A stretch of DNA of 6,847 bases from Lachnospiraceae bacterium (GCA_003488965.1 DNJW01000072.1:1-6847), one strand, 5' to 3'; counted from the stretch's first letter, positions 1-6,086 are shown. The notes: generated from the sequence alone by a model not told the origin. Program-made: numbers and translations.

Positions 1-53
1 CGGTTCTTCGTCAATTTATGTCCTTCTGACAAAGGACTTTCCTATAAGGTAAA
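1..53. other. left-edge stretch, possible 3' end of a plus-strand gene
   Basis: No complete gene fits here. On the plus strand, frame 2 stays open from the window edge and stops with TAA at 50-52, just before the terminator hairpin, so the tail of a convergent gene ending ...TKDFPIR is possible, but about 16 codons cannot prove it. A small 6-bp stem, GTCCTT (20-25) with AAGGAC (32-37), is also visible and may be chance. Confidence 0.25.
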
Positions 54-54
54 C

Positions 55-83
55 AAAGAATGCCCGTATTCCGGGCATTCTTT
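55..83. terminator. bidirectional intrinsic terminator
   Basis: GAATGCCCG (58-66) pairs perfectly with CGGGCATTC (72-80) around a 5-nt loop, and AAA at 55-57 can extend the stem with TTT at 81-83. On the minus strand the hairpin starts 14 nt after the aminotransferase stop and is followed by TTTGTTT, so it should end the five-gene operon. On the plus strand it is followed by TTTTT and could also terminate a gene entering from the left edge. Confidence 0.9.
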
Positions 84-93
84 TTATACTAAT

Positions 94-1263
94 TTATTTT
101 TCCTTCCTCAGTCTCTCCACAAAACTTTTCAGCTTTCCAATCGCCACCTTTAAATTTTCCAGCGAATAAGCATAGGAAATTCTGACAAATCCTTCTCCAC
201 AGTCGCCAAATGCCGTTCCCGGCACTACCGCAACCTTTTCTTCCCTTAAAAACCTGTCCGCAAACTCATCGCTGGTCATTCCGAATTCCTTAATGCAGGG
301 AAATACGTAAAAGGCTCCAAAAGGCTCAAAACACTCCAATCCCATTTCCTTGAACGCATACAGCAGATATCTTCTTCTCTGATTATATGCCTCCCTCATC
401 TGCCTTACATCCTCATCGCCGTTTCTCAAAGCTTCCACCGCCGCATACTGGCTTGTTGTAGGTGCGCACATAATGGCAAACTGATGAATTTTCAGCATCT
501 GTTCCATAATCACTCTTGGCCCGCAAGCGTATCCCAGTCTCCATCCGGTCATCGCATAGGCCTTGGAAAAACCATTAATCAGGATAGTACGCTCTTTCAT
601 TCCCGGAAGAGAAGCAATAGAAACATGCTTATCCTTATAAGTCAGTTCCGCATATATTTCATCCGAAATAACAAAAATATCCTTCTCAATAATTACCTTA
701 GCAATCTCTTCCAAATCCTTTCTCTCCATAATGGCTCCTGTAGGATTGTTGGGAAAGGGCAGAATCAAAATCTTTGTTTTGTCCGTAATAGCATCTATCA
801 GCTCCTGGGCTGTCAGCCGGAATTCATTTTCCGCTTTCAGCTCGATAATTACCGGCACTGCATTTGCCAGAATGGCACAAGGTTCATAAGAAACATAACT
901 GGGCTGGGGAATCAGTACCTCTTCTCCCTCATTTACCATGGCACGGAGAGCAATATCAATGGCTTCCGATCCTCCTACCGTTACAAGCACCTCATGGTTG
1001 TAGTCATAAAAAATTCCTTGCGACCTTTTTATATAATTACATATTTCCACTTTCAAATCCTTCAGTCCCGCATTGGAGGTATAAAAAGTACGTCCTTTTT
1101 CCAACGAATAAATTCCTTCGTCTCTGATATGCCAAGGCGTATCGAAATCAGGCTCGCCCACGCCAAGCGAAATCGCATCCTCCATTTCGCTTACAATATC
1201 AAAAAATTTACGGATACCCGAAGGCTTGATATCTATCACTTTATCAGCTAATGGGTTTCTCAT
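94..1263 (-). CDS. class I/II PLP-dependent aminotransferase (AlaT/AspB-like)
   Basis: A 389-aa cytosolic fold-type I aminotransferase of the usual family length. The sequence shows GEPDFDTP (36-43), GGSEA (97-101, cofactor phosphate region), PNNPTG (171-176), DEIY (201-204, pyridine nitrogen and O3' contacts), the Schiff-base lysine K234 in GFSKAYAMTGWRLGY, R242, and R361 in FVRISYA for the substrate alpha-carboxylate. All expected catalytic residues are present. Its ATG overlaps the TGA of the upstream Lrp/AsnC gene as ATGA (1263-1260), so the two are probably translationally coupled; the ribosome site AGAGAAG lies inside the regulator gene. In B. subtilis the same regulator-transaminase pair is AlaR-AlaT (YugG-YugH), which makes L-alanine from pyruvate. 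I infer an alanine role by context, but motifs alone cannot separate alanine, aspartate and aromatic amino-acid substrates. It is the last gene of its operon. Confidence 0.95.
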   Translation of the reverse strand: MRNPLADKVIDIKPSGIRKFFDIVSEMEDAISLGVGEPDFDTPWHIRDEGIYSLEKGRTFYTSNAGLKDLKVEICNYIKRSQGIFYDYNHEVLVTVGGSEAIDIALRAMVNEGEEVLIPQPSYVSYEPCAILANAVPVIIELKAENEFRLTAQELIDAITDKTKILILPFPNNPTGAIMERKDLEEIAKVIIEKDIFVISDEIYAELTYKDKHVSIASLPGMKERTILINGFSKAYAMTGWRLGYACGPRVIMEQMLKIHQFAIMCAPTTSQYAAVEALRNGDEDVRQMREAYNQRRRYLLYAFKEMGLECFEPFGAFYVFPCIKEFGMTSDEFADRFLREEKVAVVPGTAFGDCGEGFVRISYAYSLENLKVAIGKLKSFVERLRKEK

Positions 1264-1742
1264 GGTGTAATCTTCTCTCTTTCATCTTCGTATTTTTTTG
1301 CAAGAATTGTTCCGTGGTCCTTGTATTTTTTCAGAATAAAATGAGTCGCCGTACTTAGCACGGTATCCAGCGCCGACAGCTTATCGGATACGAACGCCGA
1401 CACTTCCTTTAAAGATTTCCCCTCCAATGTTACTAAAAGGTCATAGCCTCCGGAAATAAGATACACACTGTTCACTTCAGGATATTTATAAATCCTCTCC
1501 GCTATATTGTCAAACCCCTGCCCTCTCTGCGGAGTTACCCGTACCTCAATCAATGCCGTTACTTTTTCTATCGAAGTTTTCTCCCAGTCAATCATAGTAT
1601 GATATCCGCAGATAATTCCTTCCTTCTCCATGGCTTCCATTTCGTTTACTATATCTGTTTCTTCCACGCCAAGGATAACCGCCAGTTCTTTCAAGTCGAT
1701 ACGGCTATTTCTTTCTATAATCGATAATATTTTCTCTCTCAT
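1260..1742 (-). CDS. Lrp/AsnC-family transcriptional regulator (AlaR-like)
   Basis: A 160-aa protein with the Lrp/AsnC layout: an N-terminal winged helix-turn-helix (about 1-48), a linker, and an AsnC/RAM ligand-binding and oligomerisation domain (about 58-140) with the GGYD signature at 98-101 (ISGGYDLLVTLEG). Family members bind DNA as dimers to octamers and respond to amino acids. The gene starts 13 nt after the PurM-like gene and has GGAGGA just ahead of the ATG. It overlaps the aminotransferase downstream by 4 nt, so the transaminase is its probable target and alanine or a related amino acid its probable effector (inference, by analogy with B. subtilis AlaR-AlaT). Oddly, the predicted recognition helix (about 26-40) is strongly acidic (E27, E28, D30, E34, E36, E39), with none of the Arg pairs typical of Lrp. 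The C-terminal 20 residues are a charged tail. Confidence 0.95.
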   Translation of the reverse strand: MREKILSIIERNSRIDLKELAVILGVEETDIVNEMEAMEKEGIICGYHTMIDWEKTSIEKVTALIEVRVTPQRGQGFDNIAERIYKYPEVNSVYLISGGYDLLVTLEGKSLKEVSAFVSDKLSALDTVLSTATHFILKKYKDHGTILAKKYEDEREKITP

Positions 1743-1755
1743 AGTTCCTCCATTT

Positions 1756-2745
1756 CTATTGGCTTATTACTTTATAAAGCTCATCTGCTTTCGGCATTTC
1801 CAAAAAACGCCGCTCTTCATTATTCACAATAATTCTGTCATTGCCGTCTGTTGTTTTACCGATAACCGCAGCTTCTATATGCTCTTTTTCCAATTCCCTT
1901 ACCAGGTCATATCCCTTTTCTGTCACCATCAGCAGACAGCCTTCCGATACCAGCTCATAAGGATTCAGTCCGAAAAATTCACATATCTCTATAGTTTCCT
2001 GCTTTACCGGAATCTTTTTTAAATCGATTTCCAGTCCAACGCCTGCTCCCGCTGCCATTTCCCACAAAGCACCGAATATGCCGCCTTCCGAGACACTGTA
2101 CATAGCGCAAACGCCGGACTTAATGGCGGTGGCGGCCTCCGGAACCGCCGGCAAAAATCTGCCGAACCCCTTTGCTTCTTCCAAAAAACGGGAAGAATAC
2201 TTTGTACGCAATTCTTCCTCCCGGTTATTTGCCAAAAAAACAGTCCCCTCCAAGCCAATCCACTTACTGGCCACAATATCCTGACCTGGCTTTATCCTTT
2301 CTAAGGATACTTTTTCCCCTTTTTCCCGCTTGCCGATTCCGGCCACCGTAATAACCGGGCTATTTACTATTCCCGTTACTTCCATAGTACATCCGGCCGC
2401 TTGAAACCCAAGCCGCCCGCATTCCGTTTCTATCTGTGCCGCCATCTCCTTCACATCTGTTTCTTCCGTTCCTTCCGGCAAAATTATGGAGACATTCACC
2501 GCCACAGGTTCTGCTCCTGCTGCTGCAAGAGCATTTACACTTCCATACAAAGCATATTTCGCCGTATCTTTTCCCGGCCAGTATCTGGTACATAAAGACA
2601 CTGCCGTCATTTTATCCGGCTCAAACGACAGAACGGCACAGTTTCCCCCTCTCCCTGTGCCGGTAACTACTTCTTCTCTTTTCGTTTTTATCTGTTTTAA
2701 CACGGAACGTTTCCATACGTTTTCCGGTAGTTTTCCCATTCTCAT
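1756..2745 (-). CDS. AIR synthase-related protein (PurM/HypE superfamily), probably degenerate
   Basis: A 329-aa protein with the two-domain PurM/HypE/SelD/ThiL architecture: an N-terminal AIRS domain (about 30-140) and a C-terminal AIRS_C domain (about 155-310). It opens with MRMGKLPENVWKRSVLKQI, typical of the clostridial 'AIR synthase family' group. The fold signatures SVNALAAAGAEP (69-80), SEGGIFGALWEMA (219-231) and NPYELVSEG (261-269) are present. Superfamily residues for Mg-ATP are not: the acidic pair expected near 33-35 is GN (GRGGNC), the Asp of the (S/T)TD motif is absent (AVSLCTRY), the Asp of (V/A)ND is Ala (VNAL, A72), and the GGHT/GGDT motif is AGCT (117-120). Typical members phosphorylate or dehydrate a substrate with ATP; this copy may be a pseudoenzyme with a structural or sensing role. 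The ATG at 2745 is preferred over the one at 2739 because AGGA lies 7 nt upstream. It sits 72 bp after the VanW gene with no terminator visible, and 13 bp before the regulator. Confidence 0.88.
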   Translation of the reverse strand: MRMGKLPENVWKRSVLKQIKTKREEVVTGTGRGGNCAVLSFEPDKMTAVSLCTRYWPGKDTAKYALYGSVNALAAAGAEPVAVNVSIILPEGTEETDVKEMAAQIETECGRLGFQAAGCTMEVTGIVNSPVITVAGIGKREKGEKVSLERIKPGQDIVASKWIGLEGTVFLANNREEELRTKYSSRFLEEAKGFGRFLPAVPEAATAIKSGVCAMYSVSEGGIFGALWEMAAGAGVGLEIDLKKIPVKQETIEICEFFGLNPYELVSEGCLLMVTEKGYDLVRELEKEHIEAAVIGKTTDGNDRIIVNNEERRFLEMPKADELYKVISQ

Positions 2746-2817
2746 CTGTTTTCCTGCCGTTTCCTTAAACTGTTACTGTCTGATATTCCGGCATTTTCCC
2801 AGCATTTTTACAAAAGC

Positions 2818-4641
2818 TTATTCGGCAGGCGGCTGCTCTGCCGGGGCTTCTTCTGCCGGAGGCTGTTCCGCTGGGGACTGCTCTGCCGGAGGCTGTTCCG
2901 CTGGCGGCTGCTCCGCCGGAGGCTGTTCCGCTGGCGGCTGCTCCGCCGGAGGCTGTTCCACTGGCGCCTGGTCCGCCGGAATAGCAAACTGTGCCAGAGC
3001 CGCAGCTACATTTTTCACATGGTCAATATTATTGGTCGCCACTGCAGCCAGCATTTCATTGTATGCATTTACATCATTTGTAGAAAGCCCTACCGTTGCC
3101 GTCCTCGGCACCATTTTGTAACTGCTGCTGTTTATCTGTTCACGGCTTACTTCTACACCGTTTTCCTTCACAATTTTCCAAAGCTGCGCTTTATAGCCGA
3201 TATGTGCAGACTGAGTTACCACCTGGCCGATAGGCATCGCCACATTTGTATAAATAATCTCATGGTCCGGATTGATTACGGAAAGAATTTCGCTTTCATA
3301 TGTAACCTCACGGTTGGAAGGTCTTGTTTCCACGCCGTAAATCGTAAACGTAATATTTTTATTTTCGCAGTATCCGTCAATATAAATGGGATACTCCGTA
3401 TTATTGACAAATTTAAAATCCTTGCCCGCGGATTCGGCAATCGCCGCATCTGCCGACGGGTCCACATAGGTCACAATCATAGAATGATTATGACGCTCCG
3501 TCACTTCCAGTTCGGATAAGAGCACCGCATTATACAGTGTTGTAGACACCTGGCATATTCCACCCCCAAGACTGTCTACCACCTGGCCGTTCATATAAGA
3601 ACCCGCCATATAATAACCATTGTCAACGGAAAAAGGAGATACTGCCTCGTAAGTGGAAAATTCATCTCCCGGATATAAAGTGGTTCCGGCAATCAGGCTG
3701 CACCCGTTCGATACATTGGCACTCCTGGAAGAACCGGATGTACTGTAGCTCGTTGTAAATGTTCCGAGAACATCCTTTACCTGAGACAGTTCTTCCTCCG
3801 AGCCCCGCGGCTCCTGTACCTTCACCACCATATCTACCGACGCATCGCTAAAATCCCATTCATTCATCATATAATCGTAAATCTGATTCAGGGATGCCTC
3901 TTCGTCCACCACACGCCCGCTTTGTCCCGGCGTCACGGAAAATACACCGTTTACCCTTGTCAAAACGGCATCCTTCGCTTCTGTATCATATTCTCTGCAC
4001 CGTTCAGATACAATCTGACGAATCATTTCCTTGTCAAAATCATAAGACAAATCAAAAACTTTATTTTCATATCTCAAATCCTGTAAGGCTTTATAGCGCT
4101 GTACGATATTCCCTTTTTTCCCCAGTGCCACTGCATCCTGAGCCACATCCGGGTTCGTCCACTGAAAACCTAAATCGCCCACGGCAACCTCTATCTGATT
4201 CTCATCCATCACATGCAAAGTCACCGTCCGCTCTTTCAGCGCTTCCACATATGCCTCAACATCCTGCTTTGCCTCTCCAGCCGTTTTGCCTGACACATCA
4301 ATAGTTCCGATGTATACTCCTTCGGAAATCGTATTGCTGTTCCCAAAACCTGTAAGAGAACCTATATCGGCCGTACCGGAACCGGCATTCTGGTTTCCCT
4401 CTTTGCTTGCCTCTGTTCCTTGTGTTCCTGCCTCCCCAGCCGCATCTTCCTGAGATTCTGCTTTTATATCCGTACCGGATTCCTCACTCTGCACCTCTCC
4501 GTCTCCCGGCTCCTGTAACGATTTGGAATCGGCCTCTATAACATCGTCAATAGACTGTGCATTTACTGTCTGCATCTGCAATACTGCCAGCAGTATTGCC
4601 AGCATTGCTACTGTCCCCGTTTTTCTTTTCCTGATTTTCAT
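2818..4641 (-). CDS. secreted VanW-domain protein with peptidoglycan-binding module and Pro/Glu repeat tail
   Basis: A 607-aa exported protein. Residues 1-28 form a signal peptide (basic start, hydrophobic 11-21, likely cut after VNA-28). Residues 30-105 are an acidic Ser/Glu/Gly linker. IGTIDVSGKTAGEA (111-124) opens a peptidoglycan-binding-4-like (YoaR-type) region to about 275, including DGLG-like GDLGFQW and VTPGQSGRVVDEE. The VanW domain covers about 294-440, with GGGICQVSTTLYNA (359-372, Cys363) and HNHS (384-387). Residues about 443-520 resemble a G5 domain. The end is a tail of nine near-perfect pentads such as AEQPP (561-605). There is no LPXTG sorting signal. VanW takes its name from vancomycin-resistance clusters, but its biochemistry is unsettled; no other van genes are present, so resistance should not be inferred. 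A role at the cell wall is the safe reading. GAGGAG lies 5 nt ahead of the ATG. It is 26 bp downstream of the small membrane peptide gene. Confidence 0.95.
   Translation of the reverse strand: MKIRKRKTGTVAMLAILLAVLQMQTVNAQSIDDVIEADSKSLQEPGDGEVQSEESGTDIKAESQEDAAGEAGTQGTEASKEGNQNAGSGTADIGSLTGFGNSNTISEGVYIGTIDVSGKTAGEAKQDVEAYVEALKERTVTLHVMDENQIEVAVGDLGFQWTNPDVAQDAVALGKKGNIVQRYKALQDLRYENKVFDLSYDFDKEMIRQIVSERCREYDTEAKDAVLTRVNGVFSVTPGQSGRVVDEEASLNQIYDYMMNEWDFSDASVDMVVKVQEPRGSEEELSQVKDVLGTFTTSYSTSGSSRSANVSNGCSLIAGTTLYPGDEFSTYEAVSPFSVDNGYYMAGSYMNGQVVDSLGGGICQVSTTLYNAVLLSELEVTERHNHSMIVTYVDPSADAAIAESAGKDFKFVNNTEYPIYIDGYCENKNITFTIYGVETRPSNREVTYESEILSVINPDHEIIYTNVAMPIGQVVTQSAHIGYKAQLWKIVKENGVEVSREQINSSSYKMVPRTATVGLSTNDVNAYNEMLAAVATNNIDHVKNVAAALAQFAIPADQAPVEQPPAEQPPAEQPPAEQPPAEQPPAEQSPAEQPPAEEAPAEQPPAE
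2851..2980 (-). repeat. 30-bp tandem repeat encoding two AEQPP-like pentads per unit
   Basis: Four aligned 30-bp units (2851-2880, 2881-2910, 2911-2940, 2941-2970) plus a 10-bp partial copy (2971-2980), with a more diverged unit at 2821-2850. Units two and three differ at one base. The length is a multiple of 3, so copy-number change keeps the frame and only lengthens or shortens the protein's C-terminal tail. The near-identity suggests recent replication-slippage expansion. There are no unique spacers, so it is not a CRISPR array. Confidence 0.95.
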
Positions 4642-4654
4642 AGCCTCTCCTCAA

Positions 4655-4669
4655 AGTACATATTGTACT
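4655..4669. promoter_or_regulatory. 15-bp inverted repeat between the small peptide gene and the VanW gene
   Basis: AGTACA (4655-4660) and TGTACT (4664-4669) are perfect inverted copies around TAT. In the minus-strand transcript this gives a 6-bp stem with a 3-nt loop that covers part of the TAG stop of the peptide gene and ends 2 nt before the GAGGAG ribosome site of the VanW gene. It could be a translation-coupling hairpin or a small dimeric operator. The sequence does not decide between these. Confidence 0.5.
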
Positions 4670-4775
4670 AAAAAATAAAATATGATAAAGTTGGAATAAA
4701 CATAGCGATGATAATTAATATAATAATAACGGATGAAATAATTTTTTTCGTCTTGCGGTTATGCATATTGAACAT
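4668..4775 (-). CDS. 35-aa single-span membrane peptide
   Basis: A short gene, easily missed for its size. The product has 35 residues: a polar, basic start (MFNMHNRKTKK), one strongly hydrophobic segment (about 12-27, nearly all Ile/Val/Leu/Ala) and a short end (PTLSYFIF). The basic side before the helix predicts an N-in orientation. Support is strong for so small a gene: a full AGGAGG lies 9 nt before the ATG, a near-consensus promoter lies just upstream, and the VanW gene follows 26 bp later. A second in-frame ATG at codon 4 has no ribosome site of its own. The build (short basic N-terminus, single helix) recalls Prli42-type peptides that anchor stressosomes in other Firmicutes, but that is resemblance of architecture only. 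Function is unknown; as first gene of the operon it may assist membrane or envelope regulation. Confidence 0.75.
   Translation of the reverse strand: MFNMHNRKTKKIISSVIIILIIIAMFIPTLSYFIF
4697..4724 (+). promoter_or_regulatory. weak candidate promoter for the plus-strand TPR-like gene
   Basis: A perfect -10 box TATAAT (4719-4724) lies 16 bp after TAAACA (4697-4702, 4 of 6 matches to TTGACA). It would start a leader of about 80 nt before the gene at 4811. It lies inside the very AT-rich small peptide gene, where chance matches are likely, so this is only a candidate. A second weak option is TTGCGG (4753-4758) with TACTTA (4775-4780). Confidence 0.25.
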
Positions 4776-4784
4776 ACTTAAAAA

Positions 4785-4790
4785 CCTCCT
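4785..4790 (-). promoter_or_regulatory. ribosome binding site of the 35-aa peptide gene
   Basis: Reading on the minus strand, AGGAGG is a complete match to the anti-Shine-Dalgarno core, 9 nt before the ATG at 4775. It is the strongest ribosome site in the window and the main reason to accept the short gene. Confidence 0.8.
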
Positions 4791-4803
4791 GTCTCTGAAA
4801 GGA

Positions 4804-4832
4804 ATTATATATGAAAATGCCTTTTTTTGCAA
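4804..4832 (-). promoter_or_regulatory. sigma-A promoter of the peptide-VanW-PurM-like-regulator-aminotransferase operon
   Basis: On the minus strand, TTGCAA (4832-4827, 4 of 6 to TTGACA) is followed after exactly 17 bp by TATAAT (4809-4804, 6 of 6). Transcription would start near 4797, a few bases before AGGAGG, giving a very short leader of about 21 nt. The promoter overlaps the divergent gene: the -10 box fills the space between that gene's AAAGGA (4798-4803) and its ATG (4811), and the -35 box lies in its codons 6-8. Confidence 0.75.
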
Positions 4833-5419
4833 GTTTTATCATTTTCCTCATATGGCTCTCCTACGAAATATCCAAAAGCCGCAGACGCGGCGAAAAAGCC
4901 CAGGATATTTACTGGAAAAGAGAAGCCGCTGCCAACAGCACAAGACGCAAGTCTTTGGACAGCCTGAACTACATTGCTGTTCCCTTTGACACTCTTCCTA
5001 TGGACGTTATGGCAGAGGACGAAAGAGTAAAGGAATACCATAGAACCCTGCACTACTTGGCAGAATCTCCTATTGTAAACTTTACCGGTCTTAGCAATAC
5101 CGATTTAAAACTGAAATATGGAGCGCCTAATATCGACCTTCTTATGCGTTATGACCAAAGCTACACAACCCTTGTCCGCACCTTGCAGCAATGGGCAGAA
5201 CAATTACACCATGCAGGCTATATTGCGGAAGCCAAACAGATTCTGGAATTTTCCATGTCTACTGACACTGACGTCAGTGCCTCCTATCGTCTTCTGGCCG
5301 AGATATATTCTGCAGAAGGAGAAAAAGATAAAATTCCGGAACTCATTGAGCGGGCGCAGCATCTAAAATCAGCCAGCAGAAATATTATCGTCCGTATTTT
5401 GCAAGAATCCTATCGATAA
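4811..5419 (+). CDS. membrane-anchored TPR-like protein of unknown function
   Basis: A 202-aa protein I cannot assign to a named family. Residues 4-18 are one hydrophobic segment next to the N-terminus, followed by a basic stretch (SKSRRRGEKA, 21-30), so it is probably anchored with its body in the cytoplasm. The middle (about 50-110) carries conserved-looking but unassigned sequence, including NYIAVPFDTLP. Residues about 115-185 form two helix-turn-helix units with TPR character (LQQWAEQLHHAGYIAEAKQI, then SYRLLAEIYSAEGEKDKIPE), which usually serve protein-protein contacts. The start has AAAGGA 7 nt upstream. The first codons are shared with the promoter of the divergent operon, so transcription of the two may interfere. 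Its last 35 bp overlap the convergent exonuclease gene. No terminator is visible after the stop. Confidence 0.85.
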   Translation: MKMPFFASFIIFLIWLSYEISKSRRRGEKAQDIYWKREAAANSTRRKSLDSLNYIAVPFDTLPMDVMAEDERVKEYHRTLHYLAESPIVNFTGLSNTDLKLKYGAPNIDLLMRYDQSYTTLVRTLQQWAEQLHHAGYIAEAKQILEFSMSTDTDVSASYRLLAEIYSAEGEKDKIPELIERAQHLKSASRNIIVRILQESYR

Positions 5420-6086
5420 TCCGGTCTGCTTCGTTTCTCGTCAGCTTATCAACATGATACTCTATTGCTATTTTATGCATGTCCAGCAATTTATATAACC
5501 GTTCTTTCTGACGGTTTGTAATAGGCATTTCCTTTTTGGTATGAAATATCAGCTGTTTCGGCTCAAATTCTTCCTCATGACCCTCATAAAACAATTCCGC
5601 CAGTTTCCGGTATAAATCCGATGATGCCTGCGCATCCCCCAGTGCCCTATGCGCCGTATGTTCTATTTTATAATGTTCACACAAAAATACCAGCTGCCTG
5701 CTTTCCAGATCCGGCAGGAATTCCTTTGACAGCTTCCATGTGTCAATTCCTCTTTTTTCAAAAGACAAGGAATAGTTGACTGCCGCCTTTTTCACAAAAG
5801 AATAATCAAATAAAATCCTATGCCCCACCAAAACATCTTCTCCGATAAATGTAATCAGCGGCCCTATCAGTTCTTTCATTTCAGGGGCGCCGGTCAGCAT
5901 TTCATCGCTGATTCCCGTCAGATGGCATATGTTTTCCTTGAGAATTCTTCCCGGATTTACAAAACTCTGGAATGTATCTATTGTTTTTCCTCCCCTTACC
6001 TTAACCGCCCCTATTTCAATAATTCTATCCATTTTGGGATTCAGTCCGGTCATTTCCAAATCAAGTGCCGTATATGCATCCGTCAT
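5385..6086 (-). CDS. DnaQ-family 3'-5' exonuclease (DEDDh)
   Basis: A 233-aa protein whose first 165 residues are a DEDDh exonuclease of the DnaQ / PolC-epsilon type, with all five active residues visible: D9 and E11 (ALDLEMTG), D94 (ILFDYSF), H146 and D151 (HRALGDA). Such enzymes use two metal ions to remove nucleotides from 3' ends in proofreading, repair or RNA turnover. After a linker rich in acidic residues (about 168-186), the last 45 residues form a small helical module starting TNRQKERLYKLL and containing LTRNEADRIIDRIL; I see this as a possible nucleic-acid or partner-binding tail but cannot name it. Its ATG overlaps the nth stop as ATGA (6086-6083), with AGGTG 6 nt upstream, so the two should be co-translated. 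Its 3' end overlaps the convergent TPR-like gene by 35 bp. The substrate (DNA or RNA) cannot be read from the sequence. Confidence 0.93.
   Translation of the reverse strand: MTDAYTALDLEMTGLNPKMDRIIEIGAVKVRGGKTIDTFQSFVNPGRILKENICHLTGISDEMLTGAPEMKELIGPLITFIGEDVLVGHRILFDYSFVKKAAVNYSLSFEKRGIDTWKLSKEFLPDLESRQLVFLCEHYKIEHTAHRALGDAQASSDLYRKLAELFYEGHEEEFEPKQLIFHTKKEMPITNRQKERLYKLLDMHKIAIEYHVDKLTRNEADRIIDRILAKYGR

Noticed and set aside
484..1251. Long plus-strand frame of 255 codons
   Set aside because: It lies fully antisense to the aminotransferase, whose catalytic motifs are all in place; its translation shows no recognisable domain.
2746..2817. Promoter or terminator between the VanW and PurM-like genes
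   Set aside because: No hairpin with a T-tract and no well-spaced -35/-10 pair; only a short direct repeat (CATTTT-type) is visible.
2851..2980. CRISPR-like repeat array
   Set aside because: The 30-bp units abut directly with no unique spacers, and they encode protein repeats in frame.
2486..3121. Plus-strand reading frame with SAGGC-type cysteine repeats
   Set aside because: It is the antisense of the VanW-gene tandem repeat and of the PurM-like gene. The repeat explains its periodic look, and it spans two well-supported genes.
2818..4641. Vancomycin-resistance gene
   Set aside because: Only the VanW domain is present. No vanH, ligase, vanX or two-component system is nearby, and such domain proteins are common in non-resistant Clostridia.
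4708..4989. Plus-strand 93-codon frame starting in the divergent spacer
   Set aside because: It has no ribosome site, runs out of frame through the TPR-like gene, and its first part is antisense to the 35-aa peptide gene.
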